From contig OZ037766.1 of assembly GCA_964035545.1 (NCBI GenBank), positions 1,669,501 to 1,733,500 on the forward strand: DNA of 64,000 bases. Direction: 5' to 3'. The position numbers and the translations under genes were made by a program. This stretch comes from Bugula neritina (Eukaryota > Bryozoa > Gymnolaemata > Cheilostomatida > Bugulidae). The notes under the pieces are model-generated. The model saw only the letters and a program-made list of their open reading frames with translations. It did not search any database and was not told where the DNA came from. Shown here piece by piece: positions 38,288-49,041 of this stretch; position 1 is the first letter of the stretch, and every line of letters begins with the position of its first letter.

Positions 38288-40883
38288 AAAGTGTATCAGG
38301 TTAGTCTGTAAATATATAATATATTATTACAGAATAAAAATATTGCTCTTCAAATAATCCAACAGTTTATCAAAATTACAGAAAGACAATATAATTTATA
38401 ATATGCCAATAATATAAATTAATGAAGACTGAATTCAAGTCACGAAAATATCTACATCTTAACACCAAAGTGAAATACAGATGTCACTGTGAATATGTTG
38501 AACTGAAGAGAATCACTACTCACTGATCATCTGAGAGTAGAGCAACACTTGGAACAACTATATCATATGAGTCAGAGGAAATATGGATAGTCAGTCTTTT
38601 AGAATCACTGACTGAGACTCCCTTCTTGCCAGAAGTCAAAGATTTCTCTTTTGTTTGCCTTGTGACACCTCAGTACCTCAGGATTAGAAATAAACACAAT
38701 AAATTCCAATAAAGAGTTACATTTAACAAAAGTTTTTACTACATAGTCGCATTTTAACATCACTTAGCAGAAAGTATAAATATTAGTAAAAGTATTAGGC
38801 CTACTTTAAAAAGAAAGATACTAACCCTTTATGTTAACAGAGTCCAGCAGTATTAGTGTGACAGTTGCCAGCAGGTGTGTGCTTTCCTAAGGTGTGTGAT
38901 GTTACAATGTTTAGATTTCAATGTTGTGACCACATAAACTTTATTACCCAACTTTAAGCCTCAGTTATGCCCACCTTATCTCAAATTCAATATTTATATT
39001 TACTGATAAAATGTGACACTTCAAACATTTTAGTTGAAAAACAAGATAGAAGCTCAAGCTAAAAGCCAGTCTGTGTGAATTATTAAATTATTATATAGCT
39101 CAAGCGACAGCACCTGTGATATAAATAATTTGCCAATCTCTCTAGCCACAGTGTGTATGTACTATGTAGTGGGGCTATTTGGTGTGCTATGTAGTGATAT
39201 ACGTAATATTAGAATAACTTTATCCTCTCTCACCCAACACTTTCTAGTAAGCTAGGACTGAGTGCATCTGCCTTTCACAGTCATAGAAACAGGTTTCTAC
39301 AGGGTTTTTACTATTGTCTATTCATTATACCTTAAACTAATAATTAACCCATAAATCTTTGTAAGCTGTGAAAACAGATAAATTATATGTTCAGTATTTT
39401 TCTATAAAGTAAAATATTTATACATACACACCTGTATAGCTTATATATAGCTAAAAGCAATGATATTATTGTCAGCATTGCTTGTACAGATGGTAAACAT
39501 ATATAGCCACAATAGCCAGGTAGCTAGAACAAGTCAGATTAAAATATACAATGATTTGACAAAATGTTGTCAATCCATTGGCACAGATTAGAACGACTCC
39601 TTATTGTTTATATGAATACTGCATTGTGATCACATTGCAATACATTATAATATTATAGCCTGTATATTATAGGTATTGGGTCTAGTGAAGTTTACTAATA
39701 ATTAATATAATTATGTCAATTACTGGAATATATAAAGTGTTTAAACTATATGAAGTTATTCTAGCTGCAGAAACAGTAACAAAATGGAATCAGTAAACTG
39801 ATTGATTTATTTATTCATTGCATATCACAAACATGACAAAGAGTTGCAAAATTCAGTGTAAATCTGGCTATAACATAAGTAGGAATGAACAAAAATGAGA
39901 GAAAAAGTCAAAATTCTGTTGGGATTATTTAAAAAAGAAACTGGGTGTTGATACGAACTTGCTGCTGTTAGTGTGTGGGGTAATTTGATGTGTGTTAAAT
40001 TTTCACAAAAATTCACTGTAATTCAGATGTAACACAAATCTGGTGGATAAAAGTACGTGTCAAAATATTCTATTTGCAGCCCAAGCTAAGAGCCCTCTTT
40101 TCATGTACATTGTATGCAATTCTAAAGGGAGTTATAAGGAATTAAATTATCTAATTATGATTAGTTTTAATTGCAATAGATATTCCATAAATTTAATACA
40201 AAAAGCAAACCCTCTGGTAGTTCAAATTATAATATTTATTATTATCATTATAAACAATATTTACCTAAGTTATATAGTTTGACAAATGCTCAACTATGAC
40301 TACAAGGAAAAAATAACAGTCAGTATGTACAGTAAAGGTAGCTCCATCTAAATTGTTTATCTAGTATCTGTAGTTGCTATGGATACCATGAAATATTTCA
40401 ATACTATAACAGTCACAGCTAAAGGTCGAGCTGAGAGGTCAACTGGACAGAAAATGGTAGTACAAAGTTCACTTTATACATCAGTCTCTGCAAGTAGCTT
40501 ATGGGCTCAACATTGGCATGCTTCTTCTCTGGAAATCTTTTCTTCTTTCTAAAGCAAACCAATACCCTGTAAGACAGTTTGGAAATCAAGTTTGTAGTTG
40601 GGGACATAACTCCAAACGTTATACCATTCTAACTACTGCACTTCTTCACCCCCAACTTGGAGCTGCTTATAAATTCGCGCTCATCAACAGGTTATATTAA
40701 TTGAAGTTCTATTGAAAAAGACTTCCACCGTGCGGGTTTGTTCCAATTTTACTGACTTACTTTACTCGTAAAAAAATTGCGTTCTGATATATGAGAGTTT
40801 GTGCTATACAAGGAGGTCTGTATCTGGTATTATATACAATAGCCGCAATTCTTTTTAGAGAGGACAATAGCTCTTTAGTCAGC

Positions 40884-43800
40884 ATGGCGTCATTCGTGAA
40901 TGCACATGTCCAAGTCTCTAAACAGATCTATGCAAAAACTACACAGGTAGTAATACTAATAAGTAATAACATCTGCAAATTGATGATTTTTTTTGTTCCA
41001 TAAGACATTGCAACTAGCAATGTTTGCTTTGTATTTTCATTTATTATTATGAAAACTTAACATTGAAATGTAACCATCAAATTGAAATTAAATTTCAATT
41101 TGTGTCAACGTCTCAGTCCGAGTCCAGCTCCGATTCAATAAGAATATGAATATCAAAATGATCTTTGTATTGATATTGATTATCATTATTATATTGCTAT
41201 TAAATATGAATATCTATATTAATCTGAACTATTACTCTACAGCATTGCATTTAATGATTTATTATTGATACATATAATTATAGGATATAAGTTATAACTG
41301 ATATAACTATTACTATTAGTATTATTATAAGCCTAAGAATAACTATAAGTATAGCAGTAACACACTAACACTAACAGTACACCTTGCGGCTTACAGTTAC
41401 ACTATCAGTATCAGTATGACAATGAGTATCAAGCTGAAAGTAGGTTTAGTAACACTAACTGTTGGTGTAATACTAATAGTAATTCGTAATTGTAATGCTA
41501 ATAGTAATACTAATACTAATAGACTATGACTATCAGTATAAGTAATGGTATTACTATAAAATTAAAATATGACTGTGACATTGTGATTGACTGCGGAATC
41601 ATCAACAATAAATATTAGATTGAGTATCACTATCAGTAGGAGTGTTAGCAACTTTAATTCAATGTTCTTTTACTATTACTATTAGTATTTGAATTTTGAG
41701 TTAGAGCTGGATTTTCCTCCGACTTAGAGTTTTAGTGTTTGTATCAGTATCTTGCTGTATAACATTAACTCGATACTAAATTAAGTGATTAACTTAGTAT
41801 AGGACTATAATTACTAGTAGTAGTACTAATACTATTAGTAGTACCAGGTATACACTTTTCTTTATTAGTTTAGCGTACCATGTGAATCTGATAACAGATG
41901 CCAATTAGTGTCATGTGATTGTCATTGCAATTTACAAGTGTAAATCGACTAAAATTGAAAAAAATTGAATAAAAACAATCTTTTCAAGTGTATACTACAA
42001 AGTTAACTAATAAGCTACTAATATTGATAAATATATCTTATATGCATCCACCAGTTGTACCCAAGTAGGCTTTACATTTTCTTTATGCGAATAACTAAAA
42101 GCTTGTCTGTCTACATTTCAGTGCTTGCGTTGGCACCATGTGGCTCACAAATCTCTGCCATGTTGTGCCGTGCTGCAAAGACAAAATCTCAAAGAATTGC
42201 CAGGGATATCTTCTCCTCAACAAACTCAATACTGCCTTTACTCTAGTGGTAGAAGGGCCGGCTTCATAGAAAACATAGTTAAAAACTTGCGAGAAGGTTT
42301 GAGCAAAGATGAAAAATTAAAAGTAAGTAAATAAATAAATAAACTATTTCATGGTGGTTTATTCTACACTTCAAAAGCAGACTACAGGACTGATATCTTT
42401 GTAGGAAAATCTTAAAGCTTTCAGGGAACAAACTAAAAAACTAGAAGAATCCGAAGCTCTGAAACAGGCGCGGAAGAAATACGTAAGTTTTTAGTTTCTT
42501 TTTTTCATAAATATTTCGTAAATATGAACTGCTGGGACTTTAGAATTTTTTTATGATTTCAGGAAACTATTGAATCTGAAAGTTCGGCTGTAAAACAGAA
42601 ATTAGAAGATATTCAGAAGAAAGCGGCAGAGGTTTGTTGTATTCTTTGATAGTCTGTATAACATTGCTTTGGGTTACAGGCTATAAAGTTAAATACATAT
42701 TTCAATAAAATATGAAGGATTTATGCTGTCTCTCTCAGACTGGGTATATAATTCTCTTGCTTCATCAGCACTTCGCAGGAGTTTATGTTTTTACATCAAA
42801 GTAGCTAGTAAATCAGTCTATTAGTTTTAATGATGTCTCCTCCCTGTTTACTTGTTTGAAGTTGAATCTATTGTGTGACATCTTCTTTCGCTTACTATGG
42901 GCTGACTCAATTTGCATCTTACAAAATACTGAAAGTGGAATTAATTTGAGTCGCTGTCTCTCGGTACAGAGCTGGGAGGATGCTCAGCAGAATGAGATGG
43001 TGAAGAGAGCCGGTGCTATCGGGGCCAGAGTAGCCGAGACAGCCTCCAAGGCTGCCGAGACAGCCATGAAAACAGGGGAGACGATAGGAAAGACAGACGT
43101 GTTCAAGTCGGTGTCTGAAGGCGTCAAGTCTGTGAAGGAGGAGTTGGACGAGGCAGCTAAAGTGAACTCTAGACACTATCACACACCTTGTAAGTCGTCT
43201 GCTACTCTGTGACCTTCACCTTAGTCTCATAACCAACAGCATTATAAATATTGTGCGGATGCAGGATTTAGTTGTGGCAAACAAATACATTCTTCTACTC
43301 ATATATGACTCACTTCTGATTATTGAATCGAATTTTTTTATATATCGCTAGTAATAATTGTGTTTTCTGCAAAATTTTGCTGCTTCACTTTTTCTTGCCA
43401 TGTTTATATTGCCCCTTCCACTCACCCAATACTGTTACTGTTTAGCTAAACTAAAGAAGAGGTCAGATTTGTCTACCCTTGCCAAGTTCAAGGAGGAAAA
43501 GGAGATTGATGCCGACACGGAGTCCACGGGCATGGTGATGCATAAAGACAGCAGGTGGAGTCAGAACTGGCAGAACTTCAAGGATAACAATCAGTATATG
43601 CACAGTGAGTGTGACTCTTACCAGTATATGCACAGTGAGTGTGACTCATTACTAGTATATGCACAGTGAGTGTGACTCCTTACCAGTATATGCACAGTGA
43701 GTGTAACTCTTGCCAGTATATGCACAGTGAGTGTGACTCTTGCCAGTATATGCACAGTGAGTGTGACTCTTGCCAGTATATGCACAGTGAGTGTGACTCT

Positions 43801-46800
43801 TACCAGTATATGCACAGTGAGTGTGACTCATTACCAGGAGAGGTCCTCAGGGCACGAGGAACCACCACCCCTCCCCCCCACTGAATGTCAGACTTGTTAG
43901 CACAAGTCAGGGCCAATATAGTCCCTCATAACTCACTCACACACAAGTTTATAGTTACTACCCCTGTGAGAAACCCTTGATGGAAGGGGTTTTTGTTTAA
44001 TCTAGCTAAAGACTTGCGCAGATGAGGCATAGTTGATAAGTTATAGTGTAGTTATGCGTACAGTAGGGAGTAAATCTCTTAAACTGTGTGTGGTAACGTT
44101 GAGCTCTACTATGTGTTACTGCAGTCCTCTGTCAGCTAGTCTAGCCTCTAGGCTGTGGCAGAGGGTCTTTGGCATTGAGAGTTTGGAGTTGTCTCATTAA
44201 CAGGAGTTAGCATTGTGCAGCTGTGTACTAGTCTTGCACTGAAAGTAGTGCGAGTCATGCAAAGGTTTCGCGACTCCTAGCATACTGTTAAGTTACACGT
44301 GATACTTTGTGGTACGAAGTTGAGTGGGACAGTGTGCTATGACTAACAATATCTGCAGAGTTTGGTGAATATTGAGCATTTATTGCCTGCTGTGTTGGTT
44401 TGTAGAAATGTTTGACTTGAAGACAAAATACGATGAAAGCGACAACATAGCTATTAGGATGACTAGATCTGTAACAGAGAAAATAGGTCAACTTTTTGGT
44501 AAGTAACAGAGAAAATAGGTCAACTCTTTAGTAAGTAACAGAGAAAATAGGTCAGCTTTTTGGTAAGTAACAGAGAAAATAGGTCAACTCTTTGGTGAAA
44601 AAACATATTGATAGGGCACATATTGTGGTAACTATGGATCACGTTAATGGTTGCTAACATGTAGTTACACTATACTTACACTTAGTAATACTATACTTAC
44701 ATCTAGTAATACTATACTTACACTTAGTAATACTATACTTACACTTAGTAATACTATACTCACATCTAGTAATACTATACTTACATCTAGTAATACTATA
44801 CTTACAGTTAGTAACACTATACTTACATCTAGTAATACTATACTTACACTTAGTAACACTATACTTACATCTAGTAATACTATACTTACATCTAGTAATA
44901 CTATACTTACATCTAGTAATACTATACTTACACTTAGTAATACTATACTTACAGCTAGTAATACTATACTTACATCTCGAAATAATATACTTACATCTAG
45001 TAATACTATACTTACATCTAGTAATACTATACTTACACCTAGTAATAATATACTTACAGCTAGTAATACTATACTTACATCTAGTAATACTATACTTACA
45101 CTTAGTAATACTATACTTACATCTAGTAATACTATACTTACATCTAGTAATACTATACTTACATCTAGTAATACTATACTTACATCTAGTAATACTATAC
45201 TTACATCTAGTAATACTATACTTACATCTAGTAATACTATACTTACATCTAGTAATACTATACTTACACTTAGTAATACTATACTTACACTTAGTAATAC
45301 TATACTCACATCTAGTAATACTATACTTACATCTAGTAATACTATACTTACAGTTAGTAACACTATACTTACATCTAGTAATACTATACTTACATCTAGT
45401 AATACTATACTTACACTTAGTAATACTATACTCACATCTAGTAATACTATACTTACATCTAGTAATACTATACTTACAGTTAGTAACACTATACTTACAT
45501 CTAGTAATACTATACTTACATCTAGTAATACTATACTTACACTTAGTAATACTATACTTACATCTAGTAATACTATACTTACATCTAGTAATACTATACT
45601 TACACCTAGTAATAATATACTTACAGCTAGTAATACTATACTTACATCTAGTAATACTATACTTACACTTAGTAATACTATACTTACATCTAGTAATACT
45701 ATACTTACATCTAGTAATATTATACTTACATCTAGTAATACTATACTTACATCTAGTAATACTATACTTACACTTAGTAATACTATACTTACAGCTAGTA
45801 ATACTATACTTACATCTAGAAATAATATACTTACAGCTAGTAATACTATACTTACATCTAGAAATAATATACTTACACTTAGTAATACTATACTTACATC
45901 TAGTAATACTATATTTACATCTAGTAATACTATACTTACACTTTACTTACAGGCAGTATGTCTAAAACTGAATTATCAGCAGTCCTCACGGAGATCTGCA
46001 AGATTGATCCGACATTTGATAAAGAGGAATTCCTAAAGTTCTGTAAAGTAGATGTTATTCCAAATGTGTTAGAGGTAAGTCTATAGCTAAGGGTAAGTCT
46101 ATAGCTAGAAGTAAGGTTATAGCAATTGTAAAGCTGAGTGGGTTGTGTCTTGTATATTAGTGTTCTGTGATGTAAACACTGCAAAAGTTGAAATAATCTT
46201 TTCACCAGAATTTTCTAGAATGATTTGCTGACTTGTTTCACAGTTTGATTCTTGAACAGGATTGTCAGACTTTGTATTGTATTGTAAAAACCGTGACTGG
46301 AAACAGTTTAAACTTTAATACATCTAGTACTAGTACTGCTAGTACTAATACTACTAGTAATACTAGTACTGCTAGTACTAATACTACTAGTAATACTAGT
46401 ACTAGTACTGCTAGTACTACTAGTACTGCAATGTATGCTAGCATTATCAGTACTACTAGTAGTATTAGTAATACATGTACTGTAGAACTAGTACTGGTAG
46501 CACATGTATACGAGTACAGCTGCTCTGTTGTGTTCCACTGTGTAGGCGATGGTTAAAGGGAACTTAGAAGTGCTGGAAGACTGGTGCTTTGAAGCTGTAA
46601 GTATTTCTTCTATTTCATTCCGATGAGAAGCTGTTATATTTTACAAAGTTTGTTTATGAATAATTAAGAGTTATCTTCCCTGCATGTAGCTTGTACCCTT
46701 GTTACAGTGGATACTTTTACATAAAGGAACAAAGTATAAGTTTTTACATTTCCAAATAGTCTTTACAGTGTAGAATGTGGAAGTACTATGTGCTTGGAAT

Positions 46801-47949
46801 GTTGTGGTATGAATTTAGTCCTCTGACATCCCAGCCTGTAGTTTCATCATAATGCTACTATTATCAAAATGGACATGGTACACTTTGGTGCTGTCTATTG
46901 TATTTATAAATACCAGCTAGCTATGCACTCTTCCCTTTTACTACATATAATTCTATATGCTTAGTGACTTATCAAAATGAATTTGTATTAAAGTTGAATA
47001 CCAAAACACAAAAGTTTTTTCCATTTTAATTTACAAAATATATTTTGTACTTTAATGTTGTCTACTATATTTAAAATTACTATCTAAGAATTTACTGTCC
47101 TGCCCTTTCCTTTTTATAAATATAATTTTATCTATATATAACTCTATATGCCGAGTGTCTACATTATGTCATAGCCCTATAACATACTCGCCGAACCCAT
47201 CAAACAAGCTGCAAAGTCGGGCTACGTGTTCGGGTCTCAGATACTGGATGTGGAGCATCTGGATCTGGCGTCTGGCCAGATGATGGAACAGGGCCCTGTG
47301 CTTCTCATCTCTTTCCAGACTCAGCAGATCATGGTCGCCTATGACAAGTCTGGCAAGGTGGTTGAAGGTGACCCGGTAGGTGTTTACTGACACGTCTAGT
47401 GAGTACTCTTGTGTTCTGCTGCAGTCGGTGAAGTGTTCTCGTGACGAATAACTAAATCAACTGAATAAACCTTTGTTCAACTGAATCTGGTGTTAATATT
47501 TTAGTTTATTAACAGGCAAGAGTATCTAGCTTACTTGTTGCTTGACTTGACCCACTTTCATATGATTCCGCTTTCTTTTTCTAGAATATTCAACTTGAAA
47601 TTTTGTTAGCAAAGTTGAAGCTGTAGCATATTTAATCAGAACTCCATGCTCTCCCTCATTTATTTATTGAGAAGGCATTCAATCAATTTATATCATAGTC
47701 AGGCATATAAAATAACCATTGACTCTTTGTAGGAGAAGGTACTAAAGTTTATATCATAGTCAGGCATATGTAATAACCATTGACTCTTATCATAGTCAGG
47801 CATATGAAATAACCATTGACTCTTTGTAGGAAAAGGTACTAAAGTTCACGTACGTCTGGGCTCTGTGCAGAGATCAAGAAGATTTTGATCCCAAGTCTGC
47901 GTGGAGAATTTTGGAGTTGTCCGCTATGTCATCTGAGCAGTGGCTGTAG
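40884..47949 (+). CDS. TIMM44: Mitochondrial import inner membrane translocase subunit TIM44
   Basis: Matrix-side scaffold that tethers mitochondrial Hsp70 to the TIM23 channel during protein import. Exons: 40884-40946, 42122-42322, 42405-42482, 42563-42631, 42970-43189, 43446-43604, 44406-44498, 45953-46074, 46546-46596, 47175-47375, 47830-47949. They total 1377 nt (458 aa; human is 452). The first exon begins MASFVNAHVQVSKQIYAKTT, a basic presequence-like start. Then come YSSGRRAGFIENIVKNL, a Lys/Glu-rich coiled region, RAGAIGARVAETASKAAET, WSQNWQNFKDNN, and the C-terminal Tim44 domain (MSKTELSAVLTEICKIDPTF, MMEQGPVLLISFQTQ, YVWALCRDQEDFDP). All junction phases agree. Exons 6, 7, 8 and 11 have splice borders copied into neighbouring tandem repeats. 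Convergent with NOLC1. Confidence 0.95.
41280..41870. repeat. Degenerate ACTATTAGTATT block in TIMM44 intron 1
   Basis: Low-complexity TAN-triplet sequence (ATTACTATTAGTATTATTAT and variants) like that at 23400 and 53880. Confidence 0.6.
43592..43833 (+). repeat. 30/31-bp repeat copying the TIMM44 exon 6 donor, 8 copies
   Basis: Copies start at 43592 (in the exon), 43622, 43653, 43684, 43714, 43744, 43774 and 43804. Each reads CAGTATATGCACA|GTGAGTG, exon end plus donor, and most are preceded by CTCTTRCCAG, an acceptor-like string. The first donor (exon end 43604) joins in phase with exon 7. The second adds 30 nt without a stop (SECDSYQYMH). Two 31-bp units shift frame further on. Confidence 0.92.
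44471..44598 (+). repeat. 32-bp repeat copying the TIMM44 exon 7 end and donor, 4 copies
   Basis: Copies at 44471 (exon), 44503, 44535 and 44567. Each contains AACAGAGAAAATAGGTCA, coding for TEKIGQ in the exon, then CTTTTTG|GTAAGT. Copies 2 and 3 keep GTAAGT; copy 4 has decayed to GTGAAA. Confidence 0.92.
44660..45945. repeat. 1.3-kb array of a 21-bp unit in TIMM44 intron 7
   Basis: About 61 copies of CTATACTTACATCTAGTAAT plus one base. The array ends against the exon 8 acceptor (TTTACTTACAG at 45952). Some units read CTTACAG and imitate that acceptor. The antisense of each unit contains GTAAGTAT, a strong 5' splice consensus. The 461-codon plus-strand frame across it is a repeat artefact. 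Confidence 0.95.
46075..46128 (+). repeat. 18-bp repeat of the TIMM44 exon 8 donor
   Basis: GTAAGTCTATAGCTAAGG, GTAAGTCTATAGCTAGAA and GTAAGGTTATAGC follow one another directly at the donor of exon 8 (exon ends 46074). Confidence 0.75.
46315..46480. repeat. AGTACTAGTACTGCT microsatellite in TIMM44 intron 8
   Basis: Imperfect repeats of ACTAGTACTGCTAGTACTA. Rich in short palindromes. Confidence 0.8.
47686..47845 (+). repeat. Repeat copying the TIMM44 exon 11 acceptor and exon start
   Basis: Three partial copies of a unit with TATCATAGTCAGGCATAT and AACCATTGACTCTT. Two of them carry TTTGTAG|GARAAGGTACTAAAG. The real exon 11 starts at 47830. The extra acceptor ends at 47732 and its pseudo-exon reaches a stop after eight codons. 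Confidence 0.88.
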
Positions 47950-48294
47950 AATAGAGCAGCGGGAAAATGGCGGCAGAGTGATTAGAACTGTGATGATTTA
48001 GAACTGAATGTCCAAGATTCCACGGGCTTACCCATGTCTCTAATTTATTAGCACAGAGTTGTCCACTCAATGTTAGAAAATTTCCTATACTAGAGGTCAA
48101 CTAATATTTTGGAACAAAATGTCAACTTATGCACTTGAATATGTTTATAATAACTTTTGATGAAATTGGTTCGAATTGTTACATGTTAAGGACCAATAAT
48201 TTATTTTCATGTCAAATCTTTTGTATCCAAATTTAAATTGAATAGTTCATGTTTTTGAGTTTGAATAATTACTGCAGAGCTCATTGCTGCAGAC

Positions 48295-48300
48295 AATAAA
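48295..48300 (+). terminator. Candidate polyadenylation signal of TIMM44
   Basis: AATAAA about 345 bp after the stop codon. Confidence 0.5.
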
Positions 48301-48922
48301 ATCACGCAGTCAGGAGTTACTTTTCATTAATGAGTTCCAGCATGCATCAACACGTGCCAAAATCAACACGAGTTTATTTAGCATTATCAACAAGTTTGGC
48401 AGTTGTCCTCTCTCATCAAATTTTCTAGTCGAGACTGGTCTGTAGCAACTAGTACGTGTATACACACGCATACATATGCAGTGCTTCCCTCATAGGTCAT
48501 AAGGGCGTGCCCATCGTTTTGTTGCTCATGTGTGTAGGGACAAAATGGCTGAATTTAACTGACCAGTGAACTAAATCTGGTATTCCACTATGACACAAAT
48601 TCACGTTTTGGAGTCCCGCAGCTTAGTGAGATACAGAAGGGGCTCTGTACATATATTAGTGTGAGTTTATATATACACCCGCACACACGTGCGCGCGCAC
48701 GCACATGTATTATAACTACTCTTCAGTATTTTACAAGGTACCCAAGTATATATTTTAGTAGCATGTCAATCACACAGTATGAGTGAAACAATGTGGCAAT
48801 TAAAACCTGGAATCATTGATATAACATATGGAATATGAAGAAATAAATCCAATAAGAAGAAATGGATTCAACTAAGCAGCTCATTTAGTTTAAAAACCAG
48901 CAGTTAAAATGTTTTCTCGTAA

Positions 48923-48928
48923 TTTATT
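48923..48928 (-). terminator. Candidate polyadenylation signal of NOLC1
   Basis: AATAAA on the minus strand (TTTATT on plus), about 115 bp after the NOLC1 stop codon. Confidence 0.5.
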
Positions 48929-49041
48929 CAGTGAAAGTCATCAGCATTTGTAAGAAGATGCAGCTGCATGCTAGACAGAGAAAGCGGTAGAGAACAATCC
49001 TGTGTGTCATATGCTAGCCACCAGGTGGCACTGTTGAGTTG

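Larger units (their letters stand above)
33100..38320. repeat. Tandem segmental duplication, unit about 2.7-3.0 kb
   Basis: Sequence at 33180-33300 (GTTTGTAAACAAAACCATAG region) recurs at 35870-36020. Sequence at 34410-34520 recurs at 37130-37240. Sequence at 35173-35350 recurs at 38143-38318 with only a few differences. The order of the modules is kept, so this is a direct duplication with uneven divergence. Shorter, more worn copies of the same module flank it on both sides (about 32330 and 38820). Confidence 0.8.
47950..49041. other. Space between convergent TIMM44 and NOLC1
   Basis: Holds the two 3' UTRs. A short alternating purine-pyrimidine tract lies at about 48676-48705 (CACACGTGCGCGCGCACGCA). 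No ORF or RNA gene seen. Confidence 0.55.

Noticed and set aside
32400-38320. Minisatellite exons as coding 5' part of the NTase-TPR gene
   Set aside because: The exon holding ATG 31751 has stops in all three frames upstream of or around the ATG, so no upstream frame can continue into the TPR protein. A 5' UTR role remains possible.
44651-46036. 461-codon plus-strand frame of TILTSSN repeats
   Set aside because: It is the 21-bp array of TIMM44 intron 7. It runs into exon 8 in a frame different from that of TIM44.
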